Positions 24,308 through 34,672 of a DNA stretch of 64,000 bases are shown in pieces. Every line of letters starts with the position of its first letter. The first letter of the stretch is position 1. A program made the position numbers and the translations under genes. Below the pieces are notes generated by a model that did no database searches, had not been told where the DNA came from, and saw only the letters and a program-made list of their open reading frames with translations. The stretch covers positions 93,163,773 through 93,227,772 of the forward strand of contig NC_061120.1 of NCBI RefSeq assembly GCF_002878395.1, given 5' to 3'. The stretch comes from Capsicum annuum. Its lineage: Eukaryota; Streptophyta; Magnoliopsida; Solanales; Solanaceae.

Positions 24308-25171
24308 CTAATAGTACTGCTTCTTCTTTCTCTTATAAAAGACTGGACATCCAAGATAGTTTAAAGGGAATTCTTTCCTAAGTATACCTGTAGCCACTTC
24401 TTCCAAAACAATTACAATATTAGACACCTTCTCATGAAAATACAAAGCACTTTTCTCCCTATTAATTCTTTGCCCAGACACCAACTCATATTTCTCCAAA
24501 GTATTTGTCAACGGTTGTAAAGTCCCTACTTCTGATTTACATATGATAATCATTTCATCTGCAAAGGCAAGATGATTTAACTTAGGAATTCCTCTAGGCA
24601 TGCCAAACAATTTAAAGTTCTTCAGAGTTAGTAATTCCTTCAAACTTCTTGACAACACCTCTGTTGCAATAATAAACAAAGTAGGAGATAGAAGATCCCC
24701 TTTCTTCAACCCCCTGGAAGATTTAAAGAAACCCTTAGGTTGTCCATTAATCAATAAAGAATACCAATTATTTGCCAGTAGCTTATACACTATATCTATA
24801 AGTTGTTCATAAAACCCAATCCTTCTGAGCACTTTTGTCAGAAAAAGCTACTCTACCCTATCATAAGCCTTCATCACATCCAGTTTCATGACTATATTTG
24901 GTAGTTTCCCTCTCTTCCTAATTTCAAAAACTATTTCCTGTACTACCAAAATGTTCTCAGCTATACTTCTTCCATGAACAAACCCAGCTGGTAAAATACA
25001 CTTAAGTCTTTCATAAATAATCCTGGAAAAGATCTTATTCACAAAATTACTAAGTGATATTGGTCTTAGGTCTAAAAAATTGCTGACATTTAGCTTTTTA
25101 GGAAGCAGAACTACATTTATGTGTGTAATGAACCTTGGAAGTTCATAGTCACTAAAAAATGCTATAACCAT
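24308..25171 (-). pseudogene. LINE ORF2 reverse transcriptase domain, broken
   Basis: The upstream piece (25,171-24,848) has VVLLPKK, DLRPISLSN and the end of the A motif region (KLDVMKAYDRVE). A stop near 24,845 interrupts it. The downstream piece (24,832-24,308) continues with LRRIGF, RGLKKGDLLSP (B motif region) and HLAFADEMII. The catalytic box is normally FADD, and here it is FADE (about 24,565-24,554), so the second active-site aspartate is replaced. With the stop and the missing N-terminus this makes the element dead. Confidence 0.85.
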
Positions 25172-25580
25172 TTAGTGTAGATCAATTGCTATTATTTCCC
25201 AAGCATCCTAAAAAAAAAAAACACCAGTCATACCATCTGGACCTCCAACACTATTTCTATTCAGCCCCATCACTGCAAATTTGACTTCCTCCAATGTTGG
25301 AACTTTTGTGATACCATCATTTTGCTCATCTATTACCACAGTAGGTAGAGAATCCAATATGGCAAAATAATGACTATTCTCCTATTTTTTAAACTGATTT
25401 TGATAAAATAATACAGCACCTTCAGCAATATCTTCCTTCTAATCTAACCATTCCCCCTTCTCATTATGTATTTTGTTGATCCTTAGTCTAGATCTTCTGC
25501 CCTTTACAATAGCATGGAAGAACTTTGTGTTTTTGTCTCCATCTTTAAACCACTGAAACCCAGTTTTTTGCTTTCAGTAT

Positions 25581-26362
25581 TCATTCTCTCTTTTCAATTA
25601 CACTATCAGTCTGTGTCTTAAATAATGATGCTCTATTCTCCCCTGGTGGATTCTCTTCAAACTGTTTGTCCCTTATCTTGATAACCTCCTCTAGAGTAGC
25701 TATCTCTTGGAAAATATTTCTAAAAGTTTGTTTACTCCACTTAGTCAATGCAGCCTTAGTTTTTTTTAGTTTTTGATAAAAAACAATGAATGGATTACCA
25801 TAAGATTTCACTTTCCAGTTCTGCTTAATAACCTCCATACAAGATTTTTCTTTAAGGCAAAAATTCAAGAACCTAAATGGTTTGATCAAATTCTCCTGAA
25901 TAGTACTGCAATAAAGTAGCATAGGTGCATGATCAGAACCACTCCTAGGTAAATTTTCCACCTCTAATGTAGAAAATAGTTCATGTATCTTGTCATTCAC
26001 CAATACTCTATCCAGTCTTTTGAAAATACATTCTTCTTCTACTCTTCCATTCCACCATGTAAACTTACTATCCTTAAAATCAACTTCATCTAGATTACAA
26101 TTGCTTATGCAATGATTGAAGTCTTTTATTTCATTAATAGTCACTGGTAAGCCTCCAAGTTTCTCCTCTGGATGCCTTATTACATTAAAATCCCCTCCTA
26201 CAATCCATGGATCACTTATATTACTACTCAGATTCTCTAAAGAGTTCCAAAGAACACCTCTCTCTATTTGATTATATCTGGCATATACTAAAGTGACCAC
26301 TACCACCACTCCTGTATTATGATTCTCTATTCTGAGTGTGAGTTGATGCTCCTCATCACTAC
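25581..26362 (-). pseudogene. LINE ORF2 endonuclease domain, N-terminally truncated
   Basis: An exonuclease-endonuclease-phosphatase fold protein that would nick target DNA. WIVGGDFNVIRHPEEK and, near the end, RSGSDHAPM hold the conserved Asp/Asn and the SDH catalytic motif. The family's N-terminal motif with the first catalytic Asn/Glu is absent because the insertion starts within the domain. The open frame even runs a few codons into the duplicated LTR target. The C-terminal third (QNWKVKSYGNPF... to KKTKAALTKWS) is the linker toward RT. Confidence 0.85.
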
Positions 26363-27135
26363 TCACCCTTGATATATAACTGGGTGTTCAAGTCACCATT
26401 GGTGCATATGCATATATGATTATTCTCTGGTTTGTGCTGCTAACATACATAGGGCCCTTTCAGCAGGAGGGGCTGAGCTCATATCACCCATGGGTGCCTT
26501 TTTATGATAGTTAAGCTACACAGTCCAGGATAATATTTTACATTTATGCTAAACCTTGTTCCTTATCCTAGTATGTTATATATATAACGTGTACATGTTT
26601 ATTTTACTATGGTTTTTACTTGGTATTATGTTATCCCTTCCCTAAGTTACATGCTAGTGCTCACCTTGCTAATCGTTCCCGAATATTGTATCCCCGTGTG
26701 ATACAGGAACTAGAGATAATTTTACTTTTTCTTTACAGTGATAGGATTTTTGGGTTGTTAGTGGTCAGCTTTGAAGTGGTAAGCTTTCATTCTACGGAAG
26801 GGCTATCATTTAAAGTCTTATTTCATTTATATCTTAGACTACTTCCATTGGATTCTTTTGGCTATTGTCGGGGGCGTGTACTAACTTAGATTAGTTTTGG
26901 TCTATTTAGAGGCTTTGTGGATTACTATGGATTGGGATGTTGTTGAAATTCTTAAATTCCTTTTGAGTTGCCTATCTTGTTATAGGCTTGGAACTCAACA
27001 TAACTTATTGTATGTTTGAAACTCATCCGATGTTAGCTGTATTGTGTTTTATTTGGCTAGGGAAAGAGAGTGTTCTCTGGTCCTCAACAAACTTGAGATA
27101 CCCGTCATGGTCAGGCCCTAGTTTAGGTCATGACA

Positions 27136-27152
27136 ATCTTGGTAACAAAGCC
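27136..27152 (+). other. primer binding site of the chromovirus (decayed)
   Basis: TCTTGGTAACAAAGCCC follows the 5' LTR. Compared with TGGTATCAGAGCC, the initiator Met-tRNA complement, two to three bases differ. Confidence 0.7.
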
Positions 27153-27343
27153 CTAGGTTCGTGGTTAATTACGTGTCCAAAAAGTCATGTCAAGTAGAGT
27201 CTCTTTTATGGGTGTGTAGCATGCCACACTTATAAGGGAGAGGCTATAAGATATTTAGGAATGTTTTTGTTCTTGTGTTCTACTTTTGGGATATAGAGTT
27301 TAGGATATTGAAATCTCCTCTAAGTCTATTTTCATTTCAGATC

Positions 27344-30300
27344 ATGCCTCCCCAAAGATTTGATGCTTGTGGAAACTCTTTTGTCCTTCCTGAGGATAAC
27401 ATGGACTAAACTCATCCTACATATGGTGTACAGACCCAGTCTAGGTTCCCTACTTCTAATTGTCTCTGTTGAGTTTCACTGGTCCTTACTAGTCCTCTTT
27501 GGGTTCCTCAGGCTGATAATACTCCTACCCCAATGCCTCAGGGTGATGTGTGTTGAGTTTCGCCAGTTAATTCATTTGTTTACTCAAGTGGTGGTATGTA
27601 ACACCCCAAAAAGGGGTCCCGAGATATGACACGGTGCTTAAGGCTACAAGTAGCCCCAAGCTAACCCTTTGAGCCTGTTACTATATATAAAAACTTACTT
27701 CGAGATGAAATAAATGAAACACTGATGTTGTTATATCAAATGATAGGAAATACAAAGAAAATATTTGGTCCAAATGACCATAATACTGGAAATCTCAACA
27801 TACTAATAATCTAATAACTAGTCTGACAAAGCCTTTACTACTCCATGAACTAAAGAGCCATTGGAAAAGGTCCCCAACTAAGTCAAACTGAACTGAAAGC
27901 CATAATATTTCTACTAAAGTACTAAAATATATGAAGATAGGTCCTCGAACCATGAGGACTCACCACTGTGGAGATGTAGACAAAGGTACTCAGAAATTGC
28001 TGACGAGGCTAGGACTGAGCACCTGAACCTACATTATAAGACAATGTAGCACATAGACATATATGTGGATCAACACTTGGGAATATACTGAGTATATGGG
28101 GGTGTATGCATTTACATAAACAATATTAGTACTCTTTCATCAAATCATGCATGCAATTAGGAATGACTCACATAGCTTGAATAAGTCTAAAAATGTAAAG
28201 CTCATAAATCATGTATAATGAGGCATGTAACACAAATATCGAGAGTCATTATACTTGACTTTTAAAAATCTCTACTCTCCTCTTATTCTTAATACTTGAA
28301 GGTCAAAGGGACTTTAAACAATGCTTTCAAACTCATACTTTTATCTCATGGAGAGTAAAACTTCTTCGAAACTCAAGGACTCAGGACACTTTGAAACTTT
28401 AAGACTTGGGAACTCTGTGACTCTTGGAATTACATAACTTTGGACACTCGAGAGTTTCTTCTAACAGACATAAACCATGTGAGTTACATGGAGTCCAACG
28501 TCTTATCCTTATTAGGAAGAAACCTCACATTGGGGAGAGGCATCATACTCTTGCTAGGGAGTATAACCTCAAATCAGTGATCACTATCTCGGCATCGAGC
28601 CTATAAATATCAATCCTATAATGGCACGTAGTTTTGGGGTATGGGACCTCAGAATCATACCCAACTCGGTGCTAAATACTACTCCCACAGTCAGCTCAGA
28701 ACTCTTAGGAATCCACCTCAAAATAACTCAAGGGTCTATAGTGAAGATCAAATTATAATTCTCTTAGCTTTAAATTATAAAGACTGAATAATGTGGATTC
28801 CTGTCTTAACTCAGGCTAAAAAAAAATAATCTTCCTTTAAAATCAATGTACTCGTTGATTGAATCATACTCAACAACATACTCTTCAAGAAACATCAAAA
28901 CTCATACTTTATTGAAAACTTATACTCGTGCTCAAATAATCTTAGTTTCTTAATAAAGCTTAAATCATGACATCAATCTTGGAAATATCAAACCAATACA
29001 AAGATGTGCAACTCATAGCATAATTTCTCAACTCATGTCATAAAATAGTGAAATAATCATGCAAATCAAGACTTGAACAACTCGTAATCTCATAATCTCA
29101 AAATAAAGTAATTTGGGTATAAACCCACTTGCAAGAATATGAAATTCTTTAATAAAAATCAATAATTTGGGCATAAGAACGAAAAGAGTGTTCTTGTTCA
29201 AACCCCACATATCTTGAATTAGAAGCTTTGGATGAACTCTTGCTTTTGGGACTCTATTCGTACTCTTAAATGTGGGTTCTTGAAGCCCTTGACTCTAGAA
29301 CCTTGAATCTTGACTCAATTTAAAAAATCTATGGTGAATCTTTGAGATTTTTAGAAGAGGACCTAGATACTTAGGGTTTTTTTGGTTGAGGGAAATTGTG
29401 AGAAAATCTCATATGATTCTTGTAGTGGCCCTAAATTCTAATGTTTGCACGGTTTAAGAGGCTTGGAAAAAGTCCAAAGTGCCCTTTTTGACTTATGTAC
29501 GAAGCTGAAAAATTGAACTGGGAACCCGATTTTAAGGGCCACCGTGACGCGCCAGTATCGCGGTGGCTCACTAGAAATTGACAAATGGGAATCTGGGAGT
29601 CACCGTGATGCAAATCCATTGCATTGTCCCACTGGTTGGGACCTTGAACTTCAGCGCGACACATCACAATCGTGCTAGGCCACTGGAAATTGACTATTGG
29701 GAAATTGGGGTCCTCCACCATGTGCCACTATCACGAAGTTCCACTGAAATTTGACAATTGTCAAATAGACCTGATGTGCCAAGCACTAAAATGATGTTGT
29801 TTTACAACTAGGACTTAAATTAGCCATAACTTCTTGTCCGGATATCGGATTTAGGCGAATCTTATATCGACGGAAAGCTTATCAAATTTCCCATGTGATA
29901 TAAAGTCAAAATTAGGGAAATTCTATATGATTAATATGATACTCACTTAGGAAGTCACTTCTTAATCTTTTAGGGTTGGAATTACGCCTTACTTAACACG
30001 TCCTAAGGCTTATTCTACGAGAAAAGTTTGCGGGGTCTTACATGGTATCTTAGTCACACCAATATAAGTATGTTTCTTTCATCACTTCTTCTTCTAAGGC
30101 CAAAAGTATTGGCCAGTTCATGAGGTTGAGGTCTCCGACTTTCACTGGTTTCAAGGTTAATGAGGATCATCAAGGGTTCATAAATGAGATGGAAAAGATC
30201 TTCTGAGTGATACATGCTTCTAACTTGGAGGGTGTGGATTTCATTGTATATTAATTGAAGGATGTGGCATATCAGTGGTATAAGGAATAGGAGCATTTGA

Positions 30301-30690
30301 GAGGAGATGATGCTAAGCCATCTATATAGGATAACTTCTATAGTACCTTTCTTGATAGCTTCTTTCCTTAGGAGTTAAGGAAAGCAAAGGCTAAGGAGTT
30401 TGAGAACTAAAGCAAGGCAAAACAACTGTGAAAGCGTATTCCTTGAAGTTTTATCAGTTATCTTGCTATGCTTCAAAGTTGGTGTATTTTATGAGGGTTA
30501 AGATAGGGAAGTTTGCTTTGGTCTTGTTTCGGGACTTTGTGTTGGAGTGCAAGGTCGTCTTGTTGAATAATGATATAGATATCTATAGGCTTGTAGTGTA
30601 TATGCAGAAAGTTGAAGACAAAAAGAAGAAATAAGCTGAATTAGGGGAAAGGCAAAGTAAGAAATCCAGATACTCCAAGCAAGATAGAGG
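27344..30690 (+). pseudogene. chromovirus gag, interrupted by a solo LTR
   Basis: The start MPPQRFDACGNSF at 27,344 matches the usual MPPR opening. The frame is disrupted by stops and then by the solo LTR at 27,597-30,042. After it, LRSPTFTGFKV, GFINEMEKIF, LKDVAYQWYKE and FLDSFFP (30,125-30,365) give the Retrotrans_gag capsid signature. VEDKKKK near 30,610 leads into the basic tail. No intact CCHC knuckle was recognised. In-frame stops occur every 20-40 codons. Confidence 0.8.
27597..30042 (-). mobile_element. solo LTR (2,446 bp) of a second gypsy family, target duplication TGGTA
   Basis: The edges are TGTAACACCCC on the left and ...GGGGTCTTACA on the right, and TGGTA flanks it perfectly (27,592-27,596 and 30,043-30,047). 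On the minus strand it begins TGTAAGACCCCGCAAAC, like the LTR of the gag-only element (TGTAAGAACCCGCAAAA), so I place it on the minus strand. There is no gag, pol or second LTR inside, so it arose by LTR-LTR recombination. Confidence 0.9.
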
Positions 30691-31364
30691 CCAGCAGAAT
30701 AGTGGTAAAGATGGTGGAAAGTGGTCTAAGAAAAGATGGGGAAATTCTAGTTCTTATTTTATGGCTAGTACTCCATATCCATAGTTGTTGGGTGATCATC
30801 GCTTCTGGACAGATAATGGATTTTTGTCATAAGATGCCCATTCTCAGGCTAGTGGGGATAAGTCGGCCCCATGTTATCTTCTTTTTTATTTTTTTGATAG
30901 ATAAGCATGGATTGTGTGATGATGGGAGGAATTAATTTTTAAAGTGTAGTCATCTTGGTCATTGCGGTGTAGTGTCCTTCAAGGGTTGATTCTGGAGCTA
31001 ATAAGGTTTTGATTGCTAATTTTTTAGCTACTACGCCAAGGGGTGATGCTTCTAGTATTGGCATTAGTCGGAATAGTTTGTATGTTTTTGCCACCTGTCA
31101 GGAATTTGAGGAATCTCTTGATGTTGTCACTAGTACATTATAACTTTTATCCCATGAAGTATATTTCTTACTTGATCTGAGGTCTACCTTTTCTTATGTG
31201 GACCTTTATGTGGCTGTTTATTTTGGTTTTAGTCCTAAATATATTTTTGTGCTCTTTTCTGTTCTACCCCTGTGGTTGACTCTGTTATGTCTAGAAAATA
31301 CTATAGGGATTGTGTGGTATCTATCTGTGGATTGGTGAATCTGATAGAGCTAGATATGTTAGAT

Positions 31365-32920
31365 TTTGATGTGATATTGGGGATGGATTGGCTTCACTCA
31401 TGATATGCTTCTCTAGATTGTTGGACCCAAAGGGTCAGTTTTCAATTTTTGAATAAACTAGTGATTGAGTGGGAAGGTAGTTCTTTAGCATCTAAGGGAA
31501 GGGATGTCTATATCATCTAATTCGAGCTAATAATTCTAATTTTGAGGGCCCTTCTTTGCAATCTATCGATGTAGTCAGTGAGTTTTCCAAAGTGTTTCAC
31601 GATGATCTTCCTGGTATCCCTCCCAATAAGAAAATAAACTTTGGGATTGACATTCTCTTAGATACTCGTCCTATCTCTATCACTCCCTATAAAATGGCTC
31701 CGACTGAGTTAAAAGAGCTTAAGGAATAGTTTAAAGATCTTCTTAATAACAGTTTTAGACATCCTACTATTTCTCCATGGAATGTACCTATGCTTTTCGT
31801 ATGTAAGAAGGATGGGTCCCTTCAAATATGTATAGACTATAGACAGTTGAATAAGGTGACTATGAAGAATAAGTATCCTCTTCCTAGGATTGATGACTTA
31901 TTTGACTAGCTTCGGGGTGCTAAGTACTTTTCTAAGATTTATCTTCAGTCGGGCTATCATCAGTTGAAGATAGGAAGGTGGATATCCCTAAGACTATTTT
32001 TCATACCCGGTATGACCATTATAAGTTCTTGGTTATGTCGTTTGGTTTGACTAATGCCCCAATGGTACTTATGGAACTTATGAAGTAGGTATATCATTAA
32101 TTTTTAGACTTATTCGTCATTATGTTTATTGATGACATCTTGGTATATTCGAAGAGTGGGGAGGATCATGCCAATCACCTCTGTATAGTGTTATAACTCT
32201 TAAGAATCAATAATTGTAGGCTAAGTTTTTAAAGTGTGAGTTTTGTTTGAGTGTTGTAACCTTTCTGGGTTATGTTGTATCTAGTGAGGGGATCATGGTG
32301 GATCCACAAAAAGTTGAGGCGGTTAAAAAGTGGCCTAGACCCACAACTCCAATCGATATATGAAGCTTTCTAGGTTTAGCTGGGTATTATATGAGGTTTA
32401 TGGAGAGTTTCTCTTCGATCACTTCTCTATTAACTAGGTTAACTCAAAAAAGGTAAAGTTATGTGATCTGATGCTTGTGATGGTAGCTTTGAGAAGTTAA
32501 AGGACAAGTTAACTTTTGTTCCAGTTTTGAACCTACCCGAGGGTACTGATAGATTTATAATTTATTATGATGTGTCCCATGTGGAACTGGGTTGTGTTTT
32601 GATTTAACATGGTAGGGTGGTGGCGTATGCCTCTAGGTAGTTGAAGGTGCATAAGAAGAATTATCCGACTCATGATTTAGAGTAGTTGACTGTGATTTTT
32701 GCTTTGAATATTTAGTGTCATTGCTTGTATGGAGCTTATGTTAATATATATTCCGATCATAAGAGCCTGCAGTATGTGTTCACCTAGAAGAAGTTGAATC
32801 TCACGCAAAGTATATGGTTTGAGTTGCTCAAGAATTATGACATGAGTCTTGACGATCGCCTAGGTAAAGCTAATATGGTTGTTGATGCTCTTAGCAGGTT
32901 GTCCATAAAAAGATTATCTC
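31365..32920 (+). pseudogene. chromovirus protease end, reverse transcriptase and RNase H, broken
   Basis: FDVILGMDWLHS at about 31,365 is the end of the protease/linker region. RT follows: [52 protein letters not shown] and the intact catalytic box FIDDILVYSK (near 32,128). RNase H is visible as FIIYYDVSH (catalytic Asp), VAYASR and NYPTHDLE, ending in GKANMVVDALSRL. At least eight in-frame stops, many explainable as C-to-T or G-to-A changes, and several shifts break it. The enzyme would copy the RNA genome inside the particle. Confidence 0.85.
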
Positions 32921-33229
32921 ATGTTGATTTAGAGAAGCGAGGTTTGGTGAAGGATATTTATCGTTTCGCTAGTCTTGGAGTTTGTCTTTTAAACTCCGAG
33001 GGGAAGTGTGATTGTGCAAGAGGTGGTAAAGTCATCTCTTAGTGTTGAGGTGACGGATAAATAGGTTTTTGATCCTATCTTGATGCAAATTAGGGATGAT
33101 ATGGGTCAGCAAAAAATCATGACTTTTGAGCTTGGTGGTGATGGTATCTTGAGGTACCAAGGTAGATTTTGTGCTCCTGGTGTTGATAGGTTGTGAGATA
33201 GGATCTTGGCTGAGGCTTATGAGTCTAAG

Positions 33230-34370
33230 TATATTGTTCACCCCGATTCAAAGAAGATGTACAATAATTTGAAAAAGATCTATTGGTTGAATAAAATAAA
33301 AAGGGATGTGGCTAATTTTGTGACCAAATGTATGGTTTGTCAGCATGTGAAGGTAGATCACTTGAGGCCTGGTAGTTTATCTTAAGAGATTGAGTTGCCC
33401 GTATGCAAGTGGAAAGTAATTAACATGGACTTTGTTATTGGTCTTTCACTGTCCCGAAGTCAATTTAATTTGATTTAGGTCATCATGGTAGGGAACAACA
33501 TGGCCTTACCGCCCCACCACTAGCAGAAGCTAAGTGCTTGAAAAGCGTGCGATAACTAAGTCCGCTTACTTCTTGCCAGTGAGAACTAATTATTTTGTAG
33601 AGGATTATGCTAAGATTTTCATTTCAGAGATCACCAAGTTACATGGTGCTCCAGTTTCTATCATATCTGATTGAGGTACACAATTCTCTTCTCACTTTTG
33701 GCAATTATTTCAGAGAGGTTTAGGAACTATTATGGACCTTAGCACCGTTTTTCACCATCAGACGAATGAACAAGCGAATAGGCCTATTCAAACTTTGAAA
33801 GACATGCTAAGGGCCTATGTGATTGACTTTAGTGGTAGTTGCATTGATCATTTGCTTCTCATAGAGTTTGCATTTACTTACAGCTATCACTCTAGTATTC
33901 AGATGGCTCCGTTTGAGGCTTTGTATGATAAGAGATATCGTTCACCTATTGGATGGTTTGAAGTTAGTGAGACTAGATTGTTTGATCTTAACTTAGTTCA
34001 TCAGACCATAGAGAAGGTGAAGGTGATTTGGGATAGGCTTAAGACTGCCCCAAGTCGCCAAAAGTCCTATATGGATGTGAGGCATAGAGAGTTGGAGTTT
34101 GATATTGGTTATTGGATGTTATTAAAGGTATCTCTTATGAAAGGGGTGATGAGGTTTGGAAAGAAGGGGAAGCTAAGTCCCTGTTATGTTGTCCCGTACT
34201 TGATTTTGAGGAGAGTGGTTAATGTTGCTTATGAGTTGGATCTTCCATCTAGTTTAGGTTCCATTCACTCGGTCTTTCATGTTTCGATATTGAATAAGTG
34301 TGTGGGTGATCCTTCCTTGGTTGTTCCTTTGGAGAGTGTGGATATTTCGGATTTTTTATCTTATGAATAA
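33230..34370 (+). pseudogene. chromovirus integrase, broken by stops and a short foreign insert
   Basis: The zinc-binding N-terminus (HPDSKKMYNNLKKIYWL…CMVCQHVK) begins near 33,240. The core has the WKVINMDFV catalytic Asp. The last 212 codons (33,732-34,370) are open and contain FHHQTNEQANRPIQTLKDML (second core half), LIEFAFTYSYHSSIQMAPFE, YDKRYRSPIGWFE and GPYLIL-type GPF/Y-region residues. The frame before it is lost at about 33,489-33,556, where 65-70 GC-richer bases are inserted. Confidence 0.85.
33489..33556. other. GC-rich filler insert inside the integrase
   Basis: Integrase homologues read VIVDRMTKSAHFLPVR here. The DNA encodes VI, then about 65-70 unrelated bases (including GGCCTTACCGCCCCACCACT), then SAYFLPVRTNY. 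The insert is GC-richer than its surroundings. The breakpoints are fuzzy by several bases. Confidence 0.6.
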
Positions 34371-34516
34371 GTCCCGATGGAGATTTTGGATAGACAAGTC
34401 CGTCGTTTGAGGACTAAGGATACGGCATCGGTGAAGGTTCAATGGAGAAATCATAAGGCTGAAGAGGGTACTTGGGAAGCCGAAGAGTACATAAAGTCCA
34501 AATATCCATTCTGATT
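34371..34516 (+). pseudogene. chromodomain at the C-terminus of integrase
   Basis: The stop TAA at 34,368-34,370 replaces a likely CAA. The same frame then continues as MEILDRQVRRLRTKD, SVKVQWRNHKAEEGTWEAEE and ends KSKYPF before a stop. VKVQW...GTWE is the core of the chromodomain, which guides chromovirus integration to heterochromatin. This places the element among the chromoviruses, and the Tekay lineage is inferred from the gag and LTR style. Confidence 0.85.
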
Positions 34517-34657
34517 TCCTTCTTTGGATAATCGTGCTTAAGATATGGGTATTCTTAAACATCTTTGTTTTCTATCTTTGTTAAAGGAAATTATGGTTGC
34601 ATTTCTGTGTTAAATCATGCTAATGAATGCCTTGACTCATCATTTGAGAACGAATGA

Positions 34658-34672
34658 TCCAAGGGGGGAGAA
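34658..34672 (+). promoter_or_regulatory. polypurine tract of the chromovirus
   Basis: AAGGGGGGAGAA stands immediately before the 3' LTR start TGTAACATCC. Confidence 0.8.

Larger units (their letters stand above)
21705..26362 (-). mobile_element. L1-type LINE, 5'-truncated, inserted in the LTR
   Basis: A perfect 15-bp target duplication TCACCCTTGATATAT flanks it at 21,690-21,704 and 26,363-26,377. The plus-strand T run right after the left copy is the poly-A tail of the minus-strand element. It begins inside the endonuclease domain, so ORF1 and the endonuclease N-terminus are missing, as in typical 5'-truncated target-primed insertions. ORF2 domains follow in order on the minus strand: endonuclease, RT, zinc-binding RVT domain and RNase H. 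All are broken. Confidence 0.9.
20376..27135 (+). repeat. 5' LTR of the chromovirus, split by a LINE
   Basis: The LTR parts are 20,376-21,704 and 26,378-27,135. Together they match 34,673-36,532 throughout, except that the 3' copy lacks about 226 bases corresponding to roughly 26,516-26,740 here. The phrases ACCTACGACTCACCTTA, TTGATTTCTCT and TTAGTGGTCA.CTTTGAAGT are shared. Confidence 0.85.

Noticed and set aside
25581..26366. Start codon of the LINE endonuclease at 26,366
   Set aside because: The apparent start is a GTG inside the duplicated target site. The true N-terminus was lost by 5' truncation.
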